Source of the DNA: CAYRNY01 sp964425755
Lineage (GTDB): Bacteria > Chloroflexota > Anaerolineae > Aggregatilineales > Aggregatilineaceae
Reading direction: 5' to 3'
NCBI GenBank assembly: GCA_964425755.1
Contig: CAYRNY010000001.1
Location: 186,001-250,000, forward strand
Length of the DNA stretch: 64,000 bases
Positions 42,601 through 52,100 of this stretch are shown one piece after another. Under the pieces are notes generated by a model that saw only the letters and a list, made by a program, of their open reading frames with translations, did not search any database and was not told the DNA's origin. Both the position numbers and the translations under genes were made by a program. Numbering within the stretch: position 1 is the first letter of the stretch; the number at the start of each line of letters is the position of its first letter.

Positions 42601-44725
42601 CCTCGCGGTAGCTGCGTACCGCCTGGTCGATGTGGCCCTGCAGGTGGTACGCCTGGGCACGCAGGTGGGCCGCCTCAGGCTCGGTGGAGTCCTTGATCAC
42701 GTCCAGCGCGTCGGCGTAACGCCCTGCCAGCAGCAGGATTTCGGCGCGGTCGTAGGGTGTGCCGTGCTCGGCTTTTGCCATCTCTTCGACCGCGGCGCTG
42801 TAGTTCATCTGCGCGCGCAGGATCAGCGCACGCTCGTAATGCGCTTCGGTCGCCTCGTCCAGCACGCCGAGCGCTTCCGCCAACTGGCCCAGGTGCCGGT
42901 ATACGCGCGCCAGCCCGCGCCGGACCACGCTCAGCGACGATTTCGCGCCCAACGTGTACACACGTTCCGCCGCCTGCACCAGCAGGTCGAGCGCGTCTTT
43001 GCGCCGCCCGGTGGCATCGTAAAGCCGCGCCAGCGCGACCTCGCTCTCCGCGATCGCGTGCGGGCTATCATGCGCCAGGCGCAGGTCAAGCGCGCGGCGC
43101 AAGGCACGCTCCGCCACATCATACGATCCGGCGTCGGTCGCCTCGATGCCGCGGCGGGTCAACGTCGCGGCTTCGCTGCGCTCCGGCCCAAGATCGTCGC
43201 TTGCGGCGGCGCTGGTGTCGATCTCGCCGGGGACGTACTCGCGCAGGTACGGTGTCAGCGTATCATCGAGCGCTTCCACAACCGTCTGGGGTCCCAACTC
43301 GCCGGCCTGGGCCCGCGCAGCACGCAGACTCGGCTCGGCATGATGGAGCGCCAGCGGATCGCCGGCGTAGCTACGCGCGTAACGCCCGGCCCAGGCGCGC
43401 ATGGCCTTTGCCAGCTTTTCCGCGTCCGAGGGCCGGACGTTCGACGCATGCGCGTAGGCCACCGGGTACATGATATAGCGCTGCGGGTCGTTGTGATCAC
43501 GGCGGATAAACCCGTACTGCGCCAGCATGATCAGCCCGCGCCGCGCCGCGAGTTCGTCGCGCAGGCGCGATATATCGCGCAGGCCGTCGAAGGGCGCGCC
43601 CGAAGTGGGAAACGCCGCGAACGCCTCGAACAGCCGCCGGTAGTCGCGCGGCAGCGCCGCGACCGATATGTCAAGCGCGCGGTTCACGCTCGCGTTGTCG
43701 AAGATCGACTCGACCGTGCCATCCGCGTCGGCGTCGTCAGGTGCCGTTTGGGCGGCGACCTCGCCCCCGGCTCCCGCCGGGACCTCGCCCGCCGCCTCCG
43801 CGCCAGCGTGCGCATCGAGCGCGAGCAGGTCTTCCAGCTCGTCCAGCGTCAGCCCATCGCGCCGGACCAGCATCCCCGCCAGCATCAGCGCGTAGGGATG
43901 CAGCCCTAACGCAGTCGCGATCCGCGCCAACTGCTCGCGCAAGCGCCGCGTATCCTCCAGCCCGGCATATGCCGCCAGCGCATCGCTCGCCGCGTCCTCG
44001 TCCAGCCCGCGCAACGTGACCACACCGGCCACCTCACCGGGCAGCGCCTGCTCTGGATCGGGCGGCTCCGGCAAGGTATCCACCGCCAGCAGGACATGCT
44101 CGGTCCACTCCGGCAGCGCGTCGATCAGGGGATGATCCGGCACCAGGTTGTCCACGATCAACAGCGTGTGATCGTCCAGGTGCTCCGCAAGCCACGCGCG
44201 ACGCCGCACCGGGTCAGGCTCCGCCAGCGCGTGCGGCAGATTCAACGCCAGCGCGAGCGTCTGGTCCAGGCGGTCGGGCTGGTCGATCCACCAGATGCGC
44301 CGGAAACGCTGCCGCGTGCGCTCGTGCCCCGCGACGTGCGCCAGCAGCGCGGTTTTGCCCACGCCGGCCTCGCCCTCCACGCGCACCGGATGCCCCGCCA
44401 GCAGCGGGCGCAACACGTGCGCGAGTTCCTGGGCGCGGCCCTCGAATACCGGCGTGCGCGGCGGCGGGGTCAGTGACTCCTGCGCTGCCGCGATCACGGC
44501 CTCGGCAGGGCGTGGATACCAACGCGGGGGAAGCACCGGCAGCGGCGCTTCGGGACGCGGTTCAGGGCGCTCCAGGCGAAACGGGGCGGCATTTAACGCC
44601 GCCTGGTCATGCTCCACCGGGAACGCGAGCAGCGACTCCGTCAGCGCGAGAAATTCTTCCGCGCGGAACCCCGGCAGCGCCGGTTCAAATTCAGGTATGG
44701 TTAATGATTGTGTGTGTTCGCTCAT
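39656..44725 (-). CDS. STAND ATPase with long TPR array
   Basis: 1689 residues from the ATG at 44725. A proline-rich N-terminal region of about 95 residues is followed by a STAND/NB-ARC-like ATPase: Walker A GEAGVGKTA near 121 and Walker B TLLIVDN near 189, with GLDEDAASDALAAYAG as a following helical motif. From about residue 510 to 1650 there are roughly 25-30 tetratricopeptide-like repeats (A-x-x-x-Y-x-x-A patterns). This matches SARP/AfsR- or MalT-like sensors that switch on when the repeats bind a ligand, but no output domain (DNA-binding, kinase, TIR, nuclease) is evident, so it may recruit a partner. A promoter sits so close that the mRNA is probably leaderless. Confidence 0.85.
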   Translation of the reverse strand: MSEHTQSLTIPEFEPALPGFRAEEFLALTESLLAFPVEHDQAALNAAPFRLERPEPRPEAPLPVLPPRWYPRPAEAVIAAAQESLTPPPRTPVFEGRAQELAHVLRPLLAGHPVRVEGEAGVGKTALLAHVAGHERTRQRFRRIWWIDQPDRLDQTLALALNLPHALAEPDPVRRRAWLAEHLDDHTLLIVDNLVPDHPLIDALPEWTEHVLLAVDTLPEPPDPEQALPGEVAGVVTLRGLDEDAASDALAAYAGLEDTRRLREQLARIATALGLHPYALMLAGMLVRRDGLTLDELEDLLALDAHAGAEAAGEVPAGAGGEVAAQTAPDDADADGTVESIFDNASVNRALDISVAALPRDYRRLFEAFAAFPTSGAPFDGLRDISRLRDELAARRGLIMLAQYGFIRRDHNDPQRYIMYPVAYAHASNVRPSDAEKLAKAMRAWAGRYARSYAGDPLALHHAEPSLRAARAQAGELGPQTVVEALDDTLTPYLREYVPGEIDTSAAASDDLGPERSEAATLTRRGIEATDAGSYDVAERALRRALDLRLAHDSPHAIAESEVALARLYDATGRRKDALDLLVQAAERVYTLGAKSSLSVVRRGLARVYRHLGQLAEALGVLDEATEAHYERALILRAQMNYSAAVEEMAKAEHGTPYDRAEILLLAGRYADALDVIKDSTEPEAAHLRAQAYHLQGHIDQAVRSYREALEQVEARDSDDPAVQLAWAKTLRGLGAALASAALAGAGDFTEAQETLEAALRLYEAAPEPDPARVGGVMRLLAALQLAQGDPEAAGYTAREALAQLERAGDPSQLADAYRTLGRALWQQRYINGALEAFQGEAEQAQAIPERDEVRIGVALHHVADAHRAAGEIDRAIANYRRAVTHKKAGADPQSYLMTQLALHTALVEAERFPHALEVAQDIVDRLARQPDVDLQQYGVALARLARTQHAIERPIRAQQSLMEWARVLAARGSEALDDPRPGLRLLALGLAVRSLLADERPALALPLAEHAQALALEHVADTPAAWAAIRDLGETYMALDRPEEAIITLEVLLNAELSDEPEQASSVAHAYALTGQAYRMIGDPENALAHLRLALEYEPDQHLKSLLHEQIAAIQLDTGAPEEAVETLQALLPLVDRDAHVDVAARALTTLAHTLGGLNRYAEAITVYEDALAALRDVPDVSPAHTAEVLRSLGRTHEAQGQQPDAARAYRRALNILERHEDAAPRLQRDILLQLARVSAKMGDQTAVSLYEQVRDLTQQWGDEGELGTVLCELADVHRDASRYPLAIQHYQAALQVQPVPPFLRERLHTLRSLGRAYAQMERYDEARDVWTEALDLSGELPDQSPQETGLTHHAIAEAYRSQGHYDEAERSYQEALRHLPAGTAARAETLRALGQTLLAMGRSDDAIEHLRKALEAEKAQPQQVNARLVQTLQLLAQAHEEAGDLDAAVTRYHEVLVYMDRDLQPVAYADTLRTLGALYRDAGRYADAHKALDQALAIETDYVPRSDKRISATLQAIADTYRAAGDLEQAAEYYQKVTVYASMARRASEDLRATLDELDRRRATLQAAQQSLALLDRSDNASIKDMAFIYALIAHSHASLNQPQQSADTIHTLLDVLEAHQADLSTDDPDADKRALAWLVAASHAERQDDIATAEFACGAALEDVQNRNVRWVIEQVARSLDVNETP

Positions 44726-44732
44726 AACCGGA

Positions 44733-44761
44733 ATTGTAGTGCGCGGTGAGAGGCGGCGCAA
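44733..44761 (-). promoter_or_regulatory. promoter giving a leaderless STAND-TPR mRNA
   Basis: Minus strand TTGCGC (44761-44756), exactly 17 bp, TACAAT (44738-44733). Only seven bases separate the -10 from the ATG at 44725, so transcription should start at or next to the A of ATG. No ribosome site precedes it. Confidence 0.55.
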
Positions 44762-44831
44762 CTGTTGCCTGCCACCAGATCAGGGTTACGCATGCCACGT
44801 TCACACCGCTGCGCCGGGATGCAGCCCCCTG

Positions 44832-45644
44832 TTACTCGCGCAGCCGCCGCGTGACGTGCGCGACCACCTCGTCGGCGCTCTCCTCGATCGGCTTGTCCGT
44901 CACATCGATCACCGCGAAGCCGCCACGCCGGAAAATCTCGCGCGCGAACGCGATCTCGTCCTGCACGTCCTGCGGGTGCGTGTAGGCGGACTGCTGGCTC
45001 AACGCGCCCAGATTGACCTGGCGGCGGCGGCGATACGTGATCAACTGGTTGGGGTGTACCGTCAGCCCGACCACGCGCCGGGCATCGATGGTGAACAGTT
45101 CGTCCGGCGGCGACATATCGGGCACAAGTGGCACGTTCGCCACCTTCCAGCCGCGCGTGGAAAGGTACATGCTCAACGGTGTTTTGCCGGTGCGCGAAAC
45201 CCCGATCAGCACGATCTCGGCGCGGGGCAGGTCGTGCGGTTTGCGCCCGTCGTCGTGCTCGACGGTGAACTCGATCGCCTCGATGCGTGCGAAGTAATCT
45301 TCGCGCAGTTGGCGATACAACCCCGGCTGGCCGAGCGGCTCTTGCTGAAACAGCCGCTTCAGGTGCAGCAACAGCGGCCCCATGAGATCGATCGCGGCGG
45401 CGTTGTAGTCCCGCGCACGCTCGATCATCGCCTCGCGCAGCGTCGCGTCAACCAGCGTGTGCGCGATCAAACCGCCGTTTTCTGCCGCGCGGCGCACCAC
45501 GTCCTCGATCTGCTCCACACGCTCAACCTGTGGCACGACCTCGATCCGGCTCTCGTGATCCCGAAACTGCACCAGCGCGGTACGCACTAATTGTTCGCCG
45601 CTGGTCCCCATGCCCCCGGAGACGATGTATATCGTTCGTGCCAT
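44832..45644 (-). CDS. pyruvate, phosphate dikinase/PEP synthase regulatory protein (PPSR, DUF299)
   Basis: 270 residues, the family's usual length. The P-loop-like motif GVSRTGKTPLS near 150 and the N-terminal IYIVSGGMGTSGEQLVRT are family signatures. PPSR proteins are bifunctional ADP-dependent kinases and phosphate-dependent phosphorylases that switch PPDK or PpsA off and on, linking glycolysis and gluconeogenesis. The target gene is not in the window. The start at 45644 has AAGGA nine to ten bases upstream. Divergent from exonuclease III, with a TATGAT -10-like box at 45701-45696. Confidence 0.88.
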   Translation of the reverse strand: MARTIYIVSGGMGTSGEQLVRTALVQFRDHESRIEVVPQVERVEQIEDVVRRAAENGGLIAHTLVDATLREAMIERARDYNAAAIDLMGPLLLHLKRLFQQEPLGQPGLYRQLREDYFARIEAIEFTVEHDDGRKPHDLPRAEIVLIGVSRTGKTPLSMYLSTRGWKVANVPLVPDMSPPDELFTIDARRVVGLTVHPNQLITYRRRRQVNLGALSQQSAYTHPQDVQDEIAFAREIFRRGGFAVIDVTDKPIEESADEVVAHVTRRLRE

Positions 45645-45787
45645 GCGTTGCATCCTTCCCGCCACCTGAGCGGCACGCATACCCTCAAACGTATCATACG
45701 CCAATCCACCCGTTACCGTCTAACGCGTCGCGCGTGTTAAACTTGAGTCGGCACGGCATGACCAACAATACCAGAACAGGACAACCT

Positions 45788-46561
45788 ATGCTCACCTTGT
45801 ACTCATGGAACGTCAACGGAATCCGCGCGGCACAGAAAAAGGGCCTGCTGGACTGGCTCCACGCCGCGCAGCCGGACATCCTCGGCCTGCAAGAGACCAA
45901 AGCCCACCCGGACCAACTCGACGAGGCGGTCCGCCAGCCGGATGGGTATTACACTTACTGGGCGTGGTCGACCGTCAAGAAGGGCTACAGCGGCGTGGCA
46001 CTCTACAGCAAGATCGAACCCAACCGCGTCCAGATCGGCCTGGGCATCGAAGAGTTCGACCGCGAAGGGCGCACGATCATCGCCACCTACGACGATTTCA
46101 CCTTCATCACGGCGTACTTCCCCAACGGCAGCCGCGACCACAGCCGCGTGCCGTTCAAGATGGCCTACAAGGCCGCGTTCCTGGACTTCGTCGACCAACT
46201 GCGCGCCAAAGGCGAGCCGGTGATCTTCTGCGGCGACGTGAACACCGCCCACACCCCGGTGGACCTGGCCCGCCCGGACGAAAACCAGAACACCACCGGC
46301 TTCCTGCCGGAAGAACGCGCCTGGATCGACCGCGTCGTCGAGCGGGGCTACCTGGATATCTGGCGCACGCTCTACCCCGACGCCACCGGCCAGTACACCT
46401 ATTGGACCTACTGGGGCAACGCACGACCGCGCAACATCGGCTGGCGCATCGACTACTTCTTCATCACGCCGGACCTGCGCGACCGCGTGCACGACGCCGC
46501 GCTGCACATGGACGTCGAAGGCTCGGACCACTGCCCGATCAGCCTGACGCTCAAGCCGTAA
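45788..46561 (+). CDS. xth: exodeoxyribonuclease III
   Basis: 257 residues, normal length. Endonuclease/exonuclease/phosphatase fold with the catalytic motifs NVNGIRA (start), LQETKA (metal-binding Glu), FCGDVNTAHTPVDLA, and the C-terminal WRIDYFF and GSDHCPI (Asp-His). It cleaves abasic sites and 3'-blocked ends in base-excision repair. The ATG at 45788 is the family start; AGGAC is seven bases upstream. Ends in a true intrinsic terminator. Confidence 0.93.
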   Translation: MLTLYSWNVNGIRAAQKKGLLDWLHAAQPDILGLQETKAHPDQLDEAVRQPDGYYTYWAWSTVKKGYSGVALYSKIEPNRVQIGLGIEEFDREGRTIIATYDDFTFITAYFPNGSRDHSRVPFKMAYKAAFLDFVDQLRAKGEPVIFCGDVNTAHTPVDLARPDENQNTTGFLPEERAWIDRVVERGYLDIWRTLYPDATGQYTYWTYWGNARPRNIGWRIDYFFITPDLRDRVHDAALHMDVEGSDHCPISLTLKP

Positions 46562-46588
46562 CGCGGGGGATCGCAGCATGTAGCAGCA

Positions 46589-46620
46589 GCCGGGTGGCAC
46601 GCCGCCGCCCGGCGTTTTTT
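46589..46620 (+). terminator. intrinsic terminator after xth
   Basis: GCCGGG pairs with CCCGGC over a 13-nt loop, followed by G and six T residues, 27 nt after the stop codon. Confidence 0.8.
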
Positions 46621-46723
46621 GTGCAGATGCACGATACCCCGAAGCGGCACGCCGCGTTACACTGGTGTGTCACGTGTTCTGGCACGGCCCGTGATCGCGG
46701 ACCACGACAAGGACCAATCGCTC

Positions 46724-47464
46724 ATGCACTCTCGTTCGGCTGAATTTTGGGGCGGCGTGCGCGCGCAGCTACCGATCCTGATCGGCGTGACGCCGTTCGG
46801 CATGATCTACGGCATCCTGGCGATCGACGCCGGGCTGCCGGTACCGGTGGCGCTCGGCATGTCGATGATCGTGTTCGCGGGGTCGTCGCAGTTCATCGCG
46901 GCGCAACTGTTCGCGACCGGCACGCCGGGCGTGATCATCGTGCTGACGACGTTCGTCGTCAACCTGCGGCACATGCTCTACAGCGCATCGCTCGCGCCTT
47001 ACGTCAAGCACCTGTCGACGCTGTGGCGCTACGCCCTGGCGTTCCTGCTCACCGACGAAGCCTACGCGGTCACGATCACACACTACGAACACAACGGCGA
47101 TCCCCCGGCACGCGAAACGTTCAAACACTGGTACACGCTCGGCGCGGGGCTGACGCTGTGGACGGCGTGGCAGGCCAGCACAGCGGTCGGGGTGCTGCTC
47201 GGCGCGTCCGTGCCGGAAAGCTGGGCGCTCGACTTCACGCTGGCGCTGACGTTCATCGCGCTGGTGATGCCCACGCTCAAGGACCGCCCGGCGGTCTTCG
47301 CCGCGCTCACCGCCGGGATCACGGCGCTTGTCGCGCACGGCCTGCCGTACAACCTGGGCTTGATCGTCGCGGTGCTGGCGGGCATCGGCGCGGGGATGGT
47401 CGCCGAAACCGCCTACGGCAGGCCCCCGATCGACCTGACCAACACCGAGGAGATGCTCTCATGA
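46724..47464 (+). CDS. azlC: branched-chain amino acid exporter large subunit, AzlC
   Basis: 246 residues with about seven membrane helices. Family motifs: PILIGVTPFGMIYGILA, MSMIVFAGSSQFIAAQL and the VVNLRHMLYSASLAP segment. Together with AzlD it exports branched-chain amino acids or analogues (as BrnF/BrnE). AAGGA lies ten bases before the ATG; upstream frame to 46619 lacks a ribosome site. Its stop overlaps the AzlD start (ATGA). Confidence 0.9.
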   Translation: MHSRSAEFWGGVRAQLPILIGVTPFGMIYGILAIDAGLPVPVALGMSMIVFAGSSQFIAAQLFATGTPGVIIVLTTFVVNLRHMLYSASLAPYVKHLSTLWRYALAFLLTDEAYAVTITHYEHNGDPPARETFKHWYTLGAGLTLWTAWQASTAVGVLLGASVPESWALDFTLALTFIALVMPTLKDRPAVFAALTAGITALVAHGLPYNLGLIVAVLAGIGAGMVAETAYGRPPIDLTNTEEMLS

Positions 47465-47775
47465 AGCTGTGGCTGATCATCCTGGGCATGGTGGCGGTGA
47501 CGTACAGCGTGCGCCTCTCGGTGATCGCGCTGCTGGGCCAGGCCGAACTACCGGACCGGTTGCGGCGCGCGCTGCGCTACGTGCCACCCGCCGCGCTGAG
47601 CGCGATCATCTTTCCGGAGCTGTTCATGCCGGATGGCACGCTCGCCGTCACGCCGGAGAACACGCGCCTGCTGGCGGGACTCCTGGCGACGCTGATCGCG
47701 TGGCGCACGCGCTCCACGCTGGCGACCATCGGCGCGGGGATGGTCGCGCTGTGGGTGCTCTCGGCGGCGATCTAA
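47461..47775 (+). CDS. azlD: branched-chain amino acid exporter small subunit, AzlD
   Basis: 104 residues with about four membrane helices and the family's R-x-x-x-Y-V-P-P-A-A-L-S-A-I motif (LRYVPPAALSAIIFPEL). It starts on the ATG overlapping the azlC stop, so the two are translated together and form one exporter. Confidence 0.9.
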   Translation: MKLWLIILGMVAVTYSVRLSVIALLGQAELPDRLRRALRYVPPAALSAIIFPELFMPDGTLAVTPENTRLLAGLLATLIAWRTRSTLATIGAGMVALWVLSAAI

Positions 47776-47800
47776 ACGCGGGCCGGATCGCATACCGATC

Positions 47801-47824
47801 GGGGCGCACGCGGTGGTGCGCCCC
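47801..47824. terminator. bidirectional hairpin between azlD and thiolase
   Basis: GGGGCGCAC pairs with GTGCGCCCC, perfect 9 bp with a 6-nt loop. It sits between convergent stop codons at 47775 and 47853. No U-tract. Confidence 0.55.
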
Positions 47825-47852
47825 ACTCGCCACTCACCAACCACCAGGCACC

Positions 47853-49031
47853 CTACACCATCTCGAAGATGCCTGCCGCGCCCTGGCCGCCGCCGATGCA
47901 CATCGTCACCAGCCCCAGCCGGTCACCGCGCCGCCGCATCTCGTGCAGCAACTGCACCGTCAGCTTCGCGCCCGTGCAGCCCAGCGGGTGCCCCAGCGCG
48001 ATCGCGCCGCCGTTGACGTTCACGATATCCGCGTTCAGGTCCAGCTCGCGGATCACCGCCAGCGACTGCGCGGCGAACGCCTCGTTCAGCTCGATCAGGT
48101 CGATATCCGCCAGCGACAGCCCGGTACGCTCCAGCACGCGCGGGACCGCCGCCACCGGGCCGATGCCCATGATCTGCGGGGGGACGCCCGCCACGTTGAA
48201 ACCGACAAACCGCGCGACCGGCTCCAGGCCGAGCCGCGCCGCCGTCTGCGCTTCCATCACGATCACCGCCGCCGCGCCGTCGCTGAGCGGGCTCGAGTTC
48301 CCCGGCGTGACCGAGCCGCCCTGCTTGAACACCGGCTTGAGCGCGCTCAACTTCTCGATGCTCGTGTCGCGGCGCAGATGCTCGTCGCGGTCAAACGTGA
48401 CGCTTGTGGCGTGGCGCGCACCGTCCACCACCGCCACCTCTTCGAGCTGCACCGGCACGATCTCCTCGGCGAACTTGCCCGCGTCCTGGGCGGCGGCGGC
48501 TTTGCGGTGGCTGTGATACGCGAACTCGTCCTGATCCGCCCGCGCGACGCCATACTGCTCTGCGACACGCTCGGCAGTCAGGCCCATGCCCATGTAGATC
48601 TCCGGCTGCTCGTAGCTGGCATCCAGCGACGGGCTGAACCGGAACCCCGTCATCGGCACCAGCGACATCGTCTCGACGCCGCCCGCAATGATGATATCCG
48701 CGCCACCCGCGATGATGCGTTCGGCGGCGATCGCGATCGTCTGCAGGCCGCTGGAACAGAAACGGTTCACGGTCATCGCCGGGACGTGTTCCGGCAGGCT
48801 CGCCTGCAGGCCGACCGCCCGCGCCAGGTTCAGCCCCTGCGCGCCCTCAGGCATCGCACACCCCAGGACGAAATCATCGATCTGTGCCGGGTCGAGCTTG
48901 CCGTCCGTCTGGCCCAGCAGGTCGCGGATCACGGGGATCACGAAATCTTCCGGGCGGGCGGTGCGCGTCATGCCCTTTTTCGCGCGCCCTACCGCCGTGC
49001 GTGACAGCGCAACAATCATTGCTTCTCGCAT
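47853..49031 (-). CDS. acetyl-CoA C-acyltransferase (thiolase)
   Basis: 392 residues, standard length. The catalytic residues are in place: nucleophilic Cys in NRFCSSG near 92, His in GHPLGCTGA near 347 and Cys in CIGGGQG near 378. It cleaves 3-ketoacyl-CoA in beta-oxidation (FadA-like) or condenses acetyl-CoA in reverse. GAGGAGG eight bases before the ATG is a strong ribosome site. The FadN-type dehydrogenase/hydratase is encoded 9.6 kb upstream on the same strand with only the giant kinase gene between. Confidence 0.92.
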   Translation of the reverse strand: MREAMIVALSRTAVGRAKKGMTRTARPEDFVIPVIRDLLGQTDGKLDPAQIDDFVLGCAMPEGAQGLNLARAVGLQASLPEHVPAMTVNRFCSSGLQTIAIAAERIIAGGADIIIAGGVETMSLVPMTGFRFSPSLDASYEQPEIYMGMGLTAERVAEQYGVARADQDEFAYHSHRKAAAAQDAGKFAEEIVPVQLEEVAVVDGARHATSVTFDRDEHLRRDTSIEKLSALKPVFKQGGSVTPGNSSPLSDGAAAVIVMEAQTAARLGLEPVARFVGFNVAGVPPQIMGIGPVAAVPRVLERTGLSLADIDLIELNEAFAAQSLAVIRELDLNADIVNVNGGAIALGHPLGCTGAKLTVQLLHEMRRRGDRLGLVTMCIGGGQGAAGIFEMV

Positions 49032-49104
49032 AATCTATGCCTCCTCTTGAAAAATAGTAATTGGTCACAATGGTTTGGTGTATCGATTCAGGCAACCAAG
49101 CGCC

Positions 49105-52100
49105 CTACGCCTCCAGCACGTCCAGTTCGACCGTAAACGTGCTGCCCTCGCCCTCCACGCTGCTTACAGCGATCGTGCCTTCGTGCAGCCGGACGATCTC
49201 GCGCGCGATGGTCAGGCCCAGACCGGTCCCTTCGGCGGCTTCCTCGTTGGCGCGGAAGAACGGCTCGAAGACATGCTCAATTTGATCCTGCGGGATGCCG
49301 ATCCCGGTATCGCGCACGCGGATCTGCGCCCGCGCCCCCTGGGGCACCAGCGCGATCGTGACCGTGCCGCCCGGTTCGGTGTAATTGATCGCGTTGGCGA
49401 GCAGGTTCGTGATCACCTGCCGCATGCGCTGCACGTCAATGTTGGCCCGCAAGGGGACCTCCGGCAACTCGGCCTGCAGCGCGATGTGCCTGGTTTCGGC
49501 CTCCGCCCGCTGCACGTTGACGACCTCGCGGATCAGGTCTTGCAGCCGCGCCTCACGGCGGCGCAGCGCGATGACCCCGCGCTCGAAACGCGACATATCC
49601 AGCAGGCTCTCGACCAGTTCCGCCATTTCGTTCACCACCTGGTTGAGGATCGCCAGGTGTTCGGCGGTCTTTTCGGGCTGCGCCCTGAGCAGGTACAGCC
49701 GTGTCTTGAAGTTCGTCAGCGGCGTGCGCAGTTCGTGCGACGCGCTGGCGATGAAGCGGTCTTTCTGGCGCTGGAGTTCCTTCTCCTGGCTGACATCGCG
49801 CAGCACGCTGACCGCGCCGACCGTCTCGCCGTCGGGGTTGCGGACTTCGGTCACGGTCAACTGTGCCTCGAACTCGCTGCCCTCCTTGCGCCGCACGTGC
49901 AGATCGCTCTGCCACATCCCCTCCCGCGTGACCTCGTCGAAGATCGCCCGGATCAATGCGTCGAACTCAGCTTTGGTATAGTCGCTGCTGCGCAGCACGT
50001 CGATATAACGTTTGAACTCATCGGACTCGTAACCGGTAAGCTGGGTCAGCGCACGGTTGGTGTATTTGACGGTCAGCTTCTCGTCGTAGATCACGCCCTC
50101 GGTGATCGAGTCGAGGATCGCGCGTAACTGGGCGCTCTGCTGCTCGACCTCGGCGGTGCGCTCCGCGACGCGGTCTTCCAGCTCCGAGGCATACTGCTGC
50201 ACCGCCTCGAACAACTGCGCGTTGCGGATCGCGATCGCCGCCTGATCCGCGAACGCCTGCAGGCGGTCGGCGTGCGCGCCGGTGTAGAAATCCGGCGTGG
50301 CGCTGTCCAGCGTGATGAAGCCGATCACCTGCCCTTCATGCCGGATCGGTGCGCCTGCGTTTGACCGGATCCATTCCAACACGGGCACCTTTACCCAGTC
50401 CTTGTGTTCCGAGACCCTGGACAGCACCAGCGACGCGCCCGTTTGGTACATCTGCCACAGGTTGGACGTCTCGGACAACGTAAAGCGGAGCGCCTGAATC
50501 TGTGCGTGATATTCTTGTGCATCGGGCTGACGCGACTGTGCCGCGACCCGCACCTCGTCGCCGTCGATCAGCAGCACACTCGCGCTGTCATAGGGCACGA
50601 CAAGCCCGACATAGTACAGGATGCGCTCCAACACCTCGTCAAATTCCAGCGTGCCGCTGATCGCCTCGGCAGTCGCGCGGAGCGCTTCCGCGAGCGTGCG
50701 CTGTTCGTGCTCGGCGGCGAAGAACTCCGCGTTGCGCAGCGCGACCGCCGCCTGGTCCGCGAACGGCTGCAGGCGTTCCGCGTGCACCTGCGTGAACGTG
50801 CCCGGCGTTTCGCTGTCCAGGTGCAGGATGCCGATGATGCGCCCTTCGACGCGGATCGGCGCTTTCACCGTCGACCGGATCCACTCTTCCTCGGGAATGA
50901 CCAGCCAGTCCGGCTCTTGTTTCGTATCGGGGATCGCGAACGGCTGGCCCGTCTCAAACATCGTCCGCCACACCGGGACGTCGGATACCGTATAGCGCAG
51001 GTTCTTCACCCAGGCGTCAACACCGTACTTGTCGTAGCCACGCCCGCGCACCACCCGCGCCACGCCGTCCTCGATCAGCATGATGTTGGCCGCGTCGTGC
51101 GGCATCACGCGCTGGGCGTTCGCCAGCACAAAGTCCAGCACGCGGTCAAACTCCAGCGTGCGGTTGATCGCGGCGGCAGTGTCGCGCAGCGCCTCGGCCA
51201 GGGCGCGTTGCTCGCGCTCGGCAGCGAACAACTGCGCGTTCATGATCGCGTTGGCGGCCTGGTGCGCAAACGCCTGCAAGCGCTCGCCGTGCTGCTCGGT
51301 GAAGAAATGCGGCTGCGTGCTGTAGAGATTCAAAAAGCCCATCACGCCACCCTCGCGCTGGATCGGCACGGTGATGTATGCGCGCTCCCAGCGTGTTTCA
51401 GGGAAGTCCCGCCAGCCGGGATAGCCAGCGGTGTCGTCGATGATCACGGGCTTGCCGGTGCGCAAAATCTCCTGCGCGATCGGCAAGTCTTCGATATCGA
51501 ATTCCAGGCGATGTATCCACTCGTCCAGGCCGTACGCCTCAAACCCGGCAGCACGCACCACGCGCACCGTGTGATCCTCGATCAACATGATGCTGGCCGC
51601 GTCGTGCGGCACGACGCGCCTGATGTTGTGCAGCAGCGCTTCCAACACGCTGTCGGGGTCCATCGACAGGCTGATCGTCGCGGCGATATCGCGCAGGGTT
51701 TCGGCAAACTGGCGCTGCTCGCGCTCCGCCGCGAACAACTGCGCGTTCTGCACCGCGACCGCGACCTGGTCAGCGAAGGCTTGCAGCCGCCGGGCGTGCT
51801 GCGCGGTGAAGAACCCGACTTCCGCGCTGTCCACGTTCAACACCCCGATCAGGCGCTCCCCCGCCAGGATCGGCGCGCCGATGTACGAGCGAATCCAGTC
51901 CAACTCCTCAAAGTGGGCCCAATCCGGCGACTCGTGCGTGTCCAGAATCCACGCCGGTTGGCGCGTGTCGATCATCTGCTGAAATTTAGAGACGTTGCCA
52001 ATATCAAAGCGCAGGCTTTCGACAAACTCAGCCAGGCCACGCTCTTCATACCCAATATGGCGCACGATCCGCGCCTGCGAGCCTTCGATCAACATGATGC

